18,424 nt of DNA from Bacillota bacterium (GTDB lineage Bacteria; Bacillota; Clostridia; Christensenellales; Borkfalkiaceae), in contig QAKM01000089.1 in NCBI GenBank assembly GCA_003343805.1, forward strand, positions 1 through 18,424, given 5' to 3'. The stretch's first letter is position 1. Every line of letters begins with the position of its first letter. Positions 1 through 8,000 of this stretch are shown piece by piece. A program made the position numbers and the translations under genes. Below the pieces are notes generated by a model that made no database searches, was not told the DNA's origin, and saw nothing but the letters and a program-made list of their open reading frames with translations.

Positions 1-766
1 ATTTATCGAGCGCGATCTTGCACTCCTGCCCGATAATGGACTGATGCAGCAGAACGTGGTCGAGCACGGAGCCCAACACATAGCGGCAGTTGGGGGTTTG
101 CGTCGCCTTTTCGACGGCTTCGGAGATGGCGCAGCCCAGCGAGCCGCCCGTACCGGGGTGCTCTTCCAAGATCTTTCTGCCCGCCGCCGTCGTCATCGAG
201 GGAGAGGGGATGACGTTTGCGCCGTAGGTGCGGATGACCTCGCGGCGGAAGGGCTTCTGCTCGTAGGAGACCTTGACCATATATACGTCGAGGTCGAGCC
301 CGAAGTAGGCGCACGCCATCGCAAGGGCGGTGCCCCACTGACCGGCGCCCGTCTCCGTCGTGACGGAGGTGAGCCCCTGCTTCTTCGCATAGTACGCCTG
401 CGCCGCCGCCGAGTTGAGTTTGTGTGAACCCGACGTGTTGTTGCCCTCGAATTTATAATAGATCTCGGCGGGCGTATCGAGCAGCTTTTCAAGGCAGTAC
501 GCACGCACGAGCGGCGAGGGACGATACATCTTATAGAAATTCCGGATCTCTTCGGGGATCTCGATGAGCTCATCCTTATCGTTGAGCTCCTGATCGACGC
601 ACTCCTCGCAGAACACGCCGCAGAGGTCGTCCTTCGTGCAGGGCTTGCCCGTCGCGAGGTTCATGAAGGGCTCGTGTCCCCCCTTCATGTGAGCTTTGAC
701 ATTATACCAGGTACGGGGCATCTCGTCTTCCGAGAGATAGATCTTGTAAGGGATGTTGGTGTTCAT
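1..766 (-). CDS. trpB: Tryptophan synthase beta chain, TrpB2 type (3' end cut by window)
   Basis: PLP enzyme that joins indole and serine to make tryptophan in the cytoplasm. About 255 residues are visible; the C-terminal part lies outside the window. The PLP lysine is Lys116 in the motif G-S-H-K-L-N-S-A, and residues 138-147 read T-E-T-G-A-G-Q-W-G-T; the Trp after Gln, where classical TrpB has His, is typical of the TrpB2 branch. The N-terminal extension of roughly 80 residues also fits TrpB2. The ATG at 766 is preceded by AGGAGG eight bases upstream. The gene stands behind a tryptophan T-box, so expression should rise when charged tRNA-Trp is low. No other trp gene lies on the visible side, which fits indole salvage, but the downstream side is not visible. 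Family call is firm; the B2 assignment rests on the motif and N-terminal length. Confidence 0.93.
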   Translation of the reverse strand, partial: MNTNIPYKIYLSEDEMPRTWYNVKAHMKGGHEPFMNLATGKPCTKDDLCGVFCEECVDQELNDKDELIEIPEEIRNFYKMYRPSPLVRAYCLEKLLDTPAEIYYKFEGNNTSGSHKLNSAAAQAYYAKKQGLTSVTTETGAGQWGTALAMACAYFGLDLDVYMVKVSYEQKPFRREVIRTYGANVIPSPSMTTAAGRKILEEHPGTGGSLGCAISEAVEKATQTPNCRYVLGSVLDHVLLHQSIIGQECKIALDK

Positions 767-796
767 GGTTTTTTCCTCCTGAATAAAAATTGTAAC

Positions 797-841
797 AAAA
801 AACACGGAAACCATCCGTTCGGGACGAATGTTCTCCGTGTT
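797..841 (-). terminator. T-box terminator hairpin
   Basis: On the minus strand the outer arms AACACGGA (841-834) and TCCGTGTT (808-801) pair. They enclose an inner stem CATTCGT/ACGGATG with loop CCCGA. A run of T residues follows (802-797). The 5' arm overlaps the T-box sequence, as required for terminator/antiterminator switching. Confidence 0.88.
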
Positions 842-1062
842 GCCACCCGATTTCGCGGCCGATGCCGCCTCATTGCAAGCACACTCTGATGCTCTCCCCC
901 TGTAACGGGAGGGTCCCCGTCGGAAGCTACGCAGGGCTTTTGCCCCTTCACCCCCGCCCTCGGTGATCCATTCACGCGCCGCGGACCGCCTCCATTCCAC
1001 CGCCGAAGGCTCTCTTGAGATCCGTGCATCTGCACGCTACTATTTCACCTCATCGGTTTTAT
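797..1062 (-). promoter_or_regulatory. Tryptophan T-box leader (tRNA-sensing riboswitch)
   Basis: Reading the minus strand from about 1062, the leader has a stem I with AGAGAGCC-type elements. A specifier loop around 964-973 reads GAA-UGG-A, with the codon UGG at 970-968. Downstream is the conserved T-box sequence GGGTGGCAACACGG (848-835), followed by an intrinsic terminator. In T-box RNAs uncharged tRNA pairs with the specifier and with the T-box bulge and favours the antiterminator. A UGG (Trp) specifier ahead of a TrpB2 gene is self-consistent. Stem boundaries were judged by eye. Confidence 0.92.
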
Positions 1063-1068
1063 GTGCCT

Positions 1069-1097
1069 ATTTTACAACTTCCGCGCACATTTGTCAA
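1069..1097 (-). promoter_or_regulatory. Sigma-A promoter of the trpB T-box transcript
   Basis: On the minus strand TTGACA (1097-1092), a 17-base spacer, then TAAAAT (1074-1069). The predicted start near 1062 falls at the beginning of T-box stem I. Confidence 0.82.
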
Positions 1098-1126
1098 ACG
1101 TTTGAGCCCCCTTTTCGCCGCTCAAA
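1094..1126. promoter_or_regulatory. Palindrome and inverted repeat over the trpB promoter -35
   Basis: A perfect 12-base palindrome, TCAAACGTTTGA (1094-1105), overlaps the -35 box of the T-box promoter. Partly overlapping it is a second inverted repeat, TTTGAGC (1101-1107) with GCTCAAA (1120-1126) 12 bases apart. Possible operator for an unknown regulator in the divergent intergenic region; no family can be named. Confidence 0.35.
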
Positions 1127-1205
1127 ATATAATCATTGCTTATGGCGCCCCTTCGCTGTGCTGATAGTTTTTCCTGATACTTGCTTCCCGCGCACAAAAA
1201 AACGC

Positions 1206-1234
1206 TTGACTTATTCCCCAAAAGCAAGCATAAT
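1206..1234 (+). promoter_or_regulatory. Sigma-A promoter of the MATE exporter gene
   Basis: TTGACT (1206-1211), 17-base spacer, CATAAT (1229-1234). The start site would be near 1241, giving a leader of under 20 bases before the ATG at 1259. Confidence 0.75.
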
Positions 1235-1258
1235 CGGGAGGTATTTTTGAGGTGCATC

Positions 1259-2593
1259 ATGCAGAAACCTGTCAGCGCCGCGCGAAACACGTCCGTTTTC
1301 GGCGCCTTTTTCAAATATGTCGTGCCGTCCGTGCTCGCCTTCGCCCTCTCGGGCGTGTATGCCATCGTGGACGGCTTCTTCGTCGGCCAGAGCATCGGCG
1401 ACAAGGGGCTTTCCGCCATCAACGTCGCCTTCCCCGTCGTCTCGCTCGTCCAATCGCTCGGCACAGGCATCGGGATGGGCGGCGCCGTGCTCTGGTCGGT
1501 AAGGAGGGGTGAAAAGGACGGCTCTGCCGACACCTACCTTCGCGCGACCTTATGGATGCTGCTCTTTGCGAGCGCCTTCATGACCGCCTTCTTCTTTTTG
1601 AACGGGCCCGTCCTTCGCCTCTTCGGCGCGGAGGGCGACATCTACGCCTACGGCAAGGAATATCTCGACGTCATCGTTTTGGGCTCCGTCTTTCAGATCT
1701 TCGCAACGGGGCTCGTGCCCGCCATCCGCAACAACGGCGGGGCGACATTCGCCTTTATCACCATGCTCTCGGGCTTCGGCTCCAACATCGTGCTCGACTA
1801 TGTGTTCGTGTGGCTGCTCGAAGGCGGCACGGCGGGCGCGGCCGTTGCCACCATCCTCGGGCAGGCAGTCACGGCGGTCGAGGCGCTCCTCTACTTTTTG
1901 ATCAAGAAACTCCCCCTCTTCGGCTCCTTCCGCCGCTTCGGCCGCTGCGCCGCCTCCATCGTGCGCGTGGGCGTCGCCCCCTTCGGGCTCACCCTTTCGC
2001 CCATGATCTCCCTCATGCTCATCAACAAGTTCTGTATGCTGCACGGCGGGGAGAGCGCCGTCGCGTGCTATGCGTGCATCGCGTACGCCGTCACCATCGT
2101 GCAGATGCTCGTGCAGGGCGTGGGCGACGGGAGCCAGCCCCTCATCAGCACCTTCTACGGCGAAGGCCGCCCCGAAAAGAGCGCCAAAGTGCGCTTTTTG
2201 GCCTATCTTTCCGCTATCTTATTGGCGCTTTTGTGCGGCGTACTGCTCTTTGTCCTGCGCGGGGTCATCGGGCCGATGTTCGGCTCTTCGGAGGAGGTCG
2301 CACGGGACGTCGCCGCCGTTCTGCCCGTCTTCCTCTTCGGCCTGCTCTTCTACGCCTTCTCGCGCGTGGCGACGGCGGGCTTTTACGCGACGGAACGCAC
2401 CCTCTTTTCCTATCTCTCGGTGTATTCCGAGCCCTCACTCATGCTCGTCCTGCTCTTCATCCTCCCCGCATTCTGGGGGCAGACGGGCGTATGGTGGAGC
2501 GCCGTCATCGCGCAGATCCTGACGGCGGGGCTGTGCCTTCTTCTCACCCTCCTCACCCGCCGGAAGGAGCACCGCACCCCCCAAAGCGCCTGA
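1259..2593 (+). CDS. MATE-family multidrug/cation antiporter
   Basis: Integral membrane exporter of 444 residues, the usual MATE length, with about 12 hydrophobic segments. MATE proteins expel drugs or metabolites in exchange for Na+ or H+. The early stretch around V-D-G-F-F-V-G-Q matches the first conserved MATE helix (usual form V-D-x-x-F-V/I-G). The internal two-lobe arrangement is visible, with a loop near the middle and a second hydrophobic half. I chose the ATG at 1259: GAGG lies six bases upstream and the -10 box at 1229-1234 excludes the longer frame that opens at 1181. It stands alone between its own promoter and a terminator at 2623-2652. The substrate cannot be told from sequence. 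Confidence 0.92.
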   Translation: MQKPVSAARNTSVFGAFFKYVVPSVLAFALSGVYAIVDGFFVGQSIGDKGLSAINVAFPVVSLVQSLGTGIGMGGAVLWSVRRGEKDGSADTYLRATLWMLLFASAFMTAFFFLNGPVLRLFGAEGDIYAYGKEYLDVIVLGSVFQIFATGLVPAIRNNGGATFAFITMLSGFGSNIVLDYVFVWLLEGGTAGAAVATILGQAVTAVEALLYFLIKKLPLFGSFRRFGRCAASIVRVGVAPFGLTLSPMISLMLINKFCMLHGGESAVACYACIAYAVTIVQMLVQGVGDGSQPLISTFYGEGRPEKSAKVRFLAYLSAILLALLCGVLLFVLRGVIGPMFGSSEEVARDVAAVLPVFLFGLLFYAFSRVATAGFYATERTLFSYLSVYSEPSLMLVLLFILPAFWGQTGVWWSAVIAQILTAGLCLLLTLLTRRKEHRTPQSA

Positions 2594-2622
2594 ACCCCCA
2601 TCCCGATCAGGCACGCTCCTCT

Positions 2623-2652
2623 CCCGCCCGCAAAACAGGGCGGGATTTTTTT
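2623..2652 (+). terminator. Intrinsic terminator after the MATE gene
   Basis: CCCGCCC (2623-2629) pairs with GGGCGGG (2638-2644) over an 8-base loop, followed by A and seven T. It separates the MATE gene from the dehydrogenase promoter 11 bases further on. Confidence 0.9.
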
Positions 2653-2662
2653 CGGAAAACCA

Positions 2663-2691
2663 TTGACACCGTGTCAGAACCGTGCTATACT
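2663..2691 (+). promoter_or_regulatory. Sigma-A promoter of the dehydrogenase-TetR unit
   Basis: TTGACA (2663-2668), 17-base spacer, TATACT (2686-2691). Very close to consensus, so regulation is probably by repression through the operators that overlap it. Confidence 0.9.
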
Positions 2692-2714
2692 ATATCCGCT
2701 GACAGCGTGTCAGC
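2664..2714. promoter_or_regulatory. Paired TGACA-N3-TGTCA operators
   Basis: Site 1 is TGACA-CCG-TGTCA (2664-2676), lying on the -35 box and spacer. Site 2 is GC-TGACA-GCG-TGTCA-GC (2698-2714), lying at and after the start point. Their centres are 36 bases apart. Short palindromes of this kind are typical TetR-family operators, and a TetR-family gene is the second gene of the unit, so negative autoregulation is the natural inference. Confidence 0.82.
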
Positions 2715-2744
2715 ACAAACCTTAATCTATCGGGAGGAACAACT

Positions 2745-3914
2745 ATGCTCGGAAACTTTACCTACTGCAACCCCACCAAACTCTATTTCGGCGAAGGCTC
2801 CGTCAAGTATCTGAAGGAGGAACTTCCCAAGTACGGCAAGAACGTCGTGCTCGTCTACGGCGGCGGCTCCATCAAAAAGAACGGCATCTACGATGCAGTC
2901 ACTTCCATCCTCAAGGAATGCGGAAAGGACGTCGCCGAGATTTCCGGCGTCATGCCCAACCCCACTTACGACAAGCTGTGCGAGGGCATGAAGATCGCCC
3001 GCGCGCACAAGGCAGACCTGCTGCTTGCCGTGGGCGGCGGCTCGGTGTGCGACTATACGAAGGCGCTTGCCGTCTCCGTCCATTGCACCGAGGACCCGTG
3101 GGAGAAGTACTATCTCCGTTTCGAGGAGCCCGACTGCGAGATCGTCCCCGTCGGCTGCGTTCTGACGATGGTCGGCACGGGCAGCGAGATGAACGCGGGC
3201 GCCGTCATCACCAACACGGCGCAGAAGCTCAAGATCGGCCACGTCTTTGCCGATGAAAAGGTCATGCCCCGCTTCTCGGTGCTCGATCCCGTCTACACGC
3301 TCACCCTGCCCCGCTATCAGATGGTCGCGGGCATCTACGACATCTTCAGCCACATCTGCGAGCAGTACTTCTCGGGCTCGGACGACAACACGAGCGACTA
3401 TCTCGCCGAAGGGCTCATGCACTCGCTCATCCATTCCTCGCGCATCGCCGTCCGCGATATGCAGAACTATGAGGCACGCTCCAACATCATGTGGACGGCG
3501 ACGTGGGCGCTCAACACCCTCATTGCCTGCGGCAAGGACACCGACTGGGAGGTGCACATGCTCGGCCAGGCGGTGGGCGCCCTCACCGACGCGACGCACG
3601 GCATGACGCTCGCCGCCGTCTCCCTCCCCTACTACCGCCACATCCTGCCCTACGGGCTTGATAAGTTCGTGCGCTTTGCCAAGAACGTGTGGGGCGTCGA
3701 CCCCGCGGGCAAGAGCGGCGAGGAAGTCGCGAACGAGGGCCTTGCCTGCATGGAGGCATGGATGAAGGAGCTCGGGCTCGTGATGAACATCACGGAGCTG
3801 GGCGCAAACGAAGAGATGATCGAGGGCATCGCCAAGGCGACGCTCGTCATGGAGGGCGGCTACAAAGTGCTGACGCACGAAGAGATCGTCAAGATCCTCA
3901 AAGAGAGCCTGTAA
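2745..3914 (+). CDS. Iron-containing alcohol dehydrogenase (butanol dehydrogenase/YqhD type)
   Basis: Cytoplasmic NAD(P)H-dependent reductase of aldehydes to alcohols, 389 residues, the usual family length. The N-terminal cofactor domain has G-G-G-S at 39-42 and G-G-G-S-V-C-D at 97-103. The metal site is Asp199, His203, His271 and His285; the spacings (4 and 14 residues between members of each pair) match E. coli YqhD Asp194/His198 and His267/His281. The ATG at 2745 has a GGGAGGA site. It shares a promoter with a TetR regulator 12 bases downstream, so it is probably induced by an aldehyde or other reactive compound that releases the repressor. A role in fermentative butanol/ethanol formation or aldehyde detoxification is likely; which one cannot be decided here. 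Confidence 0.95.
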   Translation: MLGNFTYCNPTKLYFGEGSVKYLKEELPKYGKNVVLVYGGGSIKKNGIYDAVTSILKECGKDVAEISGVMPNPTYDKLCEGMKIARAHKADLLLAVGGGSVCDYTKALAVSVHCTEDPWEKYYLRFEEPDCEIVPVGCVLTMVGTGSEMNAGAVITNTAQKLKIGHVFADEKVMPRFSVLDPVYTLTLPRYQMVAGIYDIFSHICEQYFSGSDDNTSDYLAEGLMHSLIHSSRIAVRDMQNYEARSNIMWTATWALNTLIACGKDTDWEVHMLGQAVGALTDATHGMTLAAVSLPYYRHILPYGLDKFVRFAKNVWGVDPAGKSGEEVANEGLACMEAWMKELGLVMNITELGANEEMIEGIAKATLVMEGGYKVLTHEEIVKILKESL

Positions 3915-3926
3915 GGGAGCCGCGCC

Positions 3927-4580
3927 ATGAGCGAAGAGCGTACCCCCAAGGCGTGTCCCTGCCGGGGCTCCGGCCTCACGGCTGCCCGCCGCGAAGAGAT
4001 CGTCGACGCCTGCGCGCAGCTCTATGAGGAGATGCCCTTCAAGGACATCACCCTTCTGAAGATCGGCGAGCGGACCTCTTTCACGCGCACCTCCATCTAT
4101 AACTATTTTCAGACCAGGGAGGAGATCTTCCTCGCCCTGTTGGAGCGGGAATACCGCGCCTGGACGAAGGAGCTCGACGCCCTCACCGAGGCAAAATTTT
4201 CGGCGGACGAGTTCCCCGCGCGCTTTGCCGAGCTTTTGGAGCACCGCCGCTGTATGCTCAAGCTGCTCTCCATGAACCTGTACGATATGGAAGCGGGCAG
4301 CCGGCTCGAAGAGCTCACCGCATTCAAGCGGACGTATGGAAAGTCGATGCAGGCGGTCAGGCGCTGCCTGATGGCGCACACCCGCGCCACGGACGGGGAG
4401 GCGGAGGAGTTCCTCTATGCCTTTTACCCCTTCCTCATCGGGCTGTACCCCTATGCAGAGGTGACGGAGAAGCAGAGGCGGGCGATGGAGCTTGCCGAAG
4501 TACCCTACCGCAGCTGCACGATCGCCGCTCTTACGCGTTCCCTCGTCGAAAAACTCATCCTTCCCTATGCGAAGGAGTGA
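3927..4580 (+). CDS. TetR/AcrR-family transcriptional regulator
   Basis: DNA-binding repressor of 217 residues. The N-terminal helix-turn-helix spans about residues 25-68; the recognition region reads T-R-T-S-I-Y-N-Y-F, the usual TetR pattern, followed by K/R-E-E-I. The rest is a helical ligand-binding and dimer domain that I cannot assign to a ligand. Two Cys near the N terminus (Cys10, Cys12), just before the DNA-binding domain, are unusual and might sense electrophiles or metal (speculative). AAGGGAG lies seven bases before the ATG and overlaps the dehydrogenase stop, so the two genes are co-transcribed. The paired palindromes at 2664-2714 are its likely target. No clear terminator follows it before the tRNA promoter. 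Confidence 0.93.
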   Translation: MSEERTPKACPCRGSGLTAARREEIVDACAQLYEEMPFKDITLLKIGERTSFTRTSIYNYFQTREEIFLALLEREYRAWTKELDALTEAKFSADEFPARFAELLEHRRCMLKLLSMNLYDMEAGSRLEELTAFKRTYGKSMQAVRRCLMAHTRATDGEAEEFLYAFYPFLIGLYPYAEVTEKQRRAMELAEVPYRSCTIAALTRSLVEKLILPYAKE

Positions 4581-4620
4581 AGATCGCAGAGAAAAAATCT
4601 TACAAAACGGGCAAAAACGG

Positions 4621-4649
4621 TTGCTTTTTTCGCCGATTTCCTGTAAAAT
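4621..4649 (+). promoter_or_regulatory. Promoter of tRNA-Ser
   Basis: TTGCTT (4621-4626), 17-base spacer, TAAAAT (4644-4649), 12 bases before the mature tRNA 5' end. Confidence 0.65.
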
Positions 4650-4661
4650 GATTTTTGTTTT

Positions 4662-4751
4662 GCAGAGATGGCGGAGCGGCTGAACGCGCACGATTCGAAA
4701 TCGTGTTAGGCAGTGATGTCTACCAGGGTTCAAATCCCTGTCTCTGCGCCA
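4662..4751 (+). tRNA. tRNA-Ser (anticodon CGA)
   Basis: Ninety bases with CCA encoded. Acceptor arms GCAGAGA (4662-4668) and TCTCTGC (4741-4747) pair, followed by discriminator G and CCA. The anticodon stem CACGA/TCGTG encloses the loop TTCGAAA, giving anticodon CGA, which reads UCG. The long variable arm between the anticodon and T arms is class II, as required for serine. The T arm is CAGGG-TTCAAAT-CCCTG. Confidence 0.97.
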
Positions 4752-4758
4752 ACCAAAC

Positions 4759-4783
4759 GGGAGCGCTTTGTGCGCTCCCTTTT
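4759..4783 (+). terminator. Terminator of tRNA-Ser
   Basis: GGGAGCGC (4759-4766) pairs with GCGCTCCC (4772-4779) over a 5-base loop, followed by four T. Confidence 0.88.
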
Positions 4784-4786
4784 GCG

Positions 4787-4814
4787 TTGCACTGAGACAG
4801 ATTTGAACCACAGC
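4787..4814 (-). repeat. Degenerate inverted copy of the tRNA-Ser 3' end
   Basis: On the minus strand this stretch contains GGTTCAAATC followed by TGTCTC, matching the T loop and 3' acceptor strand of the tRNA just upstream apart from a two-base gap and scattered changes. It lies between the two exact direct repeats. It could be decayed tRNA sequence or a coincidence. Confidence 0.35.
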
Positions 4815-4964
4815 CGCCGGACTGTTCGGGAAAGCGATACGTTTGGGCCGGCTGTCGGTTCATGCGAACGGACGCCTGCGGCCGTGAAGCCATCGAGCCT
4901 CTCGGAAATACACCGTCCTCGACCCCGCCAAAGAGGCGAAGATAATCCCTGTCTCTGCGCCACG

Positions 4965-5000
4965 AAAAAGAAGAAGGATTTTTCCTTCTTCTTTTTTCGT
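4965..5000. terminator. Bidirectional terminator hairpin
   Basis: A perfect 14-base stem (4965-4978 with 4983-4996) around loop TTTT. T tracts flank it on either strand, so it can end transcripts coming from the tRNA side and the long minus-strand operon whose last stop codon is at 5012. Confidence 0.88.
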
Positions 5001-5011
5001 TACAACGGATA

Positions 5012-8000
5012 TTAGCTAATTTCAATCCAAGAACAACTTGCAAGAGTCTCTTGAATAGCATCATTCCACTTTGACGACCCATCACCATCTTGAACCGGCT
5101 CACCGTTGCCCCATCCGCTTGAAGATATCGTTGTTCCAATTCTTAGGATATAGTTTACTCCAATACTATATCCTGGGCGAGGATCCCATCTACTACCAAT
5201 AACGCCTGCAATGGCGCCACTGCTATAATTTGAACTCCAACCATCTCTAACTGGGTTACCTTCGAAACGCCCACCACTGATTTGAACGATCATAATTGTA
5301 TCGTCACCATCTATCGTATTTGGCGTCGCACCAAAAAACAACCCCGATCCGTCAGAACCTGTAAATTGACCGCCAGTAATGGTCAACTTGGCATTCCCAT
5401 TGCCATACCAAATACCGTTTTTATTCCCACCACTTTCATTTGTACTTTGAAAGGTGCCCCCCTCGATTGTAACTGACAACGATGGATACGTTCCGCCATT
5501 TTCGACCGCAAGGCCCGTGGAATCTGCGGTCACCTGAATATCGTCATCTTTAGCGGGGGCAAAAGTAACAGTCGCATCCGTCCAAGCACTGAAGCCCGTG
5601 GTACCGCCGGCCTGAATGGTTGCCGCAGTGATATAGGCGGTACCTTCCATTACGAACGCACCGCTGCCTACCACGGATTGACTGCCGAATGTTCCTCCCG
5701 TAACCTTGACCGAACCGCCATAGACCTTAAAAGCATATGAAGCAGCTGCTCCTGGCATGAGGCCACCCTCATTGTTTTCGTATTGATCTCTGCCTGTAAA
5801 CGAACCGCCCTCCAGGAACACCATGCCGTTTTGCACACGAATGCCATCCCCCTGTTCCGCACTATAGGTACCATTTTTGATCCCAACGATACCACCATCA
5901 ACTTCTACAGCATGCCCGCCGTAGGTGTTAAACTTGTAATTCCAGTTGGAATCAAAGCCGTCAATATAACCGTCCGTAAAACCATTTGGATCGCAGCCCT
6001 GCGCTTCAATCGTTACATTTTCCAACTCTACAAGCGTATATTTTTCTGTATTTTGAAGTCCTTCAAACGTTTGATTCTTCAAATCATAAATTGTTTCAGG
6101 AGCAACGCCTGTGACATAAAGCCCGCCGCCGATTTGATTTGTAATTTTTCCATTGTTGATCAAAACATCTGTACCGGCACCACCTTCTACACAAACAGCA
6201 TAGCTTTTTACGATATACTCTTGATATGCAGTTTGAGCCGTCCAATTCGCATTTTGCCCTTTCCCGTACGCATCATTCTGCACGCCCGTGAAGGTGACGT
6301 TGAGCGTGCCGTTGGAAATGAGCGACCCGCCGTTGACAAACACACCGTTGTAGATGTTGGTTTGAAGCGATTCGTCATCCGTATGTTCGGGCGGAACGAC
6401 CCAACTGCAAGTACTATCGATTTCACTATTGACCTCGACCACCGCCTTTTCCAACACAGTAAGAATACCACCCTGCACATAAATGCCCGTGGCGCGCTCT
6501 GTTGTAATGGTCGTCTTGCCGCTCTGCACATTGATATTGCCGCGCGCCGTGATACCGAGGCCGTCGGAAGTGATCGTCACATTCCCGTTCATGTTGATAG
6601 GGTGATCCCCACTTGTGCTTGCCTCGGAACTGACTGCCGATGACGTGAGAAGAGTGTTGTCACCCGTACTCACACCACTCTCTGTCACCTTGATGACGGT
6701 ATTATCATTAAGATAGATCGTACCGTTGTAAGAGAGCGCGCCCGCCGAATAGGTACCCGTGATGGTGATCGTGCAGCCTTCTGCCGTCGTCGTGCCGCTC
6801 TGGGAATAAATGCCGAAGTTGTCGCTGTTTTGACCGCTCCCGATAAGAGTGATGGTGCCGCCGCTCGCCAACGTTTTACCGCCAGCAGCGTAGATACCAT
6901 GATTGCTGTTGCCCGTCATTGTGAAAGTGCAGTTTGCTGCCTTGGTATCGTATTGATTTTCACCCGTTACGCCGCTCGTTATACTTGAGTAAATGCCGTA
7001 ATTATTGTTGCCGGGGATCGTAAATGTGCTGTCCGTTGCCGTGACCGTGCCGCCCAAAGAGGAGATACCCGCGCTCGCTGTGGGAAAAACAGTAGCGTTC
7101 TCTTGCGCAAAATTAAATATACAGGCCGTTGCCATGACCGTGCCGCCCTGTGTGGAAAGACCTGCGGCTCGTGTAATAGTTTTGCCGCTCGTTGCGCCAT
7201 TACTGATATTAAACGTTGAGCTTCTGACCGTCAAGGTACCGCCAAAGCTGCGGACACCCGCCACGCTGTTACTACCCTCGCCCTTATTAAAGTTAAACAC
7301 AGCGTTTTCAATCGTGGCTGTCTCCGTCACGGTAGAAGTAGTGGGGTCCCCCACACGGACGCCGTTCACATAGTTGCCCGTGACCGTGAAGGAGACGGGA
7401 GCCGTTTCCGCGCCCGCCATATTGAGCGTGCCGCCTTGGATATCGATCGCAGAGCCGTTATCGGTGCTGTTCGTATCCGCGGAGCTTGCATCCTTCGTAA
7501 ACTTTCCGGCGGTGACGGTCATTTTGCCGCCAACCATTTCGATCGTGTTGCCGATCTCGGAAGAATAGGTGCCGCCGCCGATCGAAAGAGATGCGCTGCC
7601 CTCGCAGCGGATGCAGACGCCGTCGCCGCCCGTGGTAAAATTGGCGCCCGACGCCGTGAGCGTGCCGCCCTCTGCATAGATACCGTAGGTATTGACCGCG
7701 TCGAAATGGTTGCTGAAAGTGCCGCCGCGCGCAAAGCCCTCGCCTTCCTCCATGCGCACCGCCGCATACGGCCAGATGAGGCCTTTTTCTTTAAGAGCCG
7801 TGGCCATGCCAACGCCCTCAGTCTGCCCCTCCGGCAAATCATCCCGCGCCAGCGCCTTCACGTCGTTGTAGCCATAGACGACGGCGTAGGTGTCGGTTTC
7901 CTTCTCGGTCGTCGTCGGGTTGTCGCCGACTTCGTAATAGTAATAGAAATCGCAGGAGGCGGCGTTGCAGGGAACGGTGAGCGCCTTGCCCGTCTGGGCA

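Larger units (their letters stand above)
4733..4962 (+). repeat. Direct repeat of the tRNA-Ser 3' end (att-like pair)
   Basis: The 19 bases AATCCCTGTCTCTGCGCCA end the tRNA gene (4733-4751) and recur exactly at 4944-4962. The second copy lacks the rest of the tRNA. Tyrosine-integrase elements commonly use tRNA 3' ends as attachment cores and leave such pairs. Only 192 bases separate the copies and no integrase gene lies between, so this would be a remnant or a very small element. Confidence 0.6.

Noticed and set aside
1101..1133. TTGAGC and TATAAT on the plus strand as another promoter for the MATE gene
   Set aside because: The spacer is 20 bases and a better 17-base-spaced promoter lies at 1206-1234.
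1552..2814. Long open frame overlapping the MATE gene in another frame
   Set aside because: His/Arg-rich translation typical of a shadow frame in GC-rich DNA; the MATE frame has clear membrane-protein character.
2727..4811. 694-codon minus-strand frame opposite the dehydrogenase and TetR genes
   Set aside because: Antisense shadow of two well-supported genes; it also runs through the tRNA gene.
4815..4943. A second, complete tRNA or tRNA-like gene in the stretch after tRNA-Ser
   Set aside because: Only T-arm and acceptor-like pieces are present; no cloverleaf with matching acceptor arms could be drawn on either strand.
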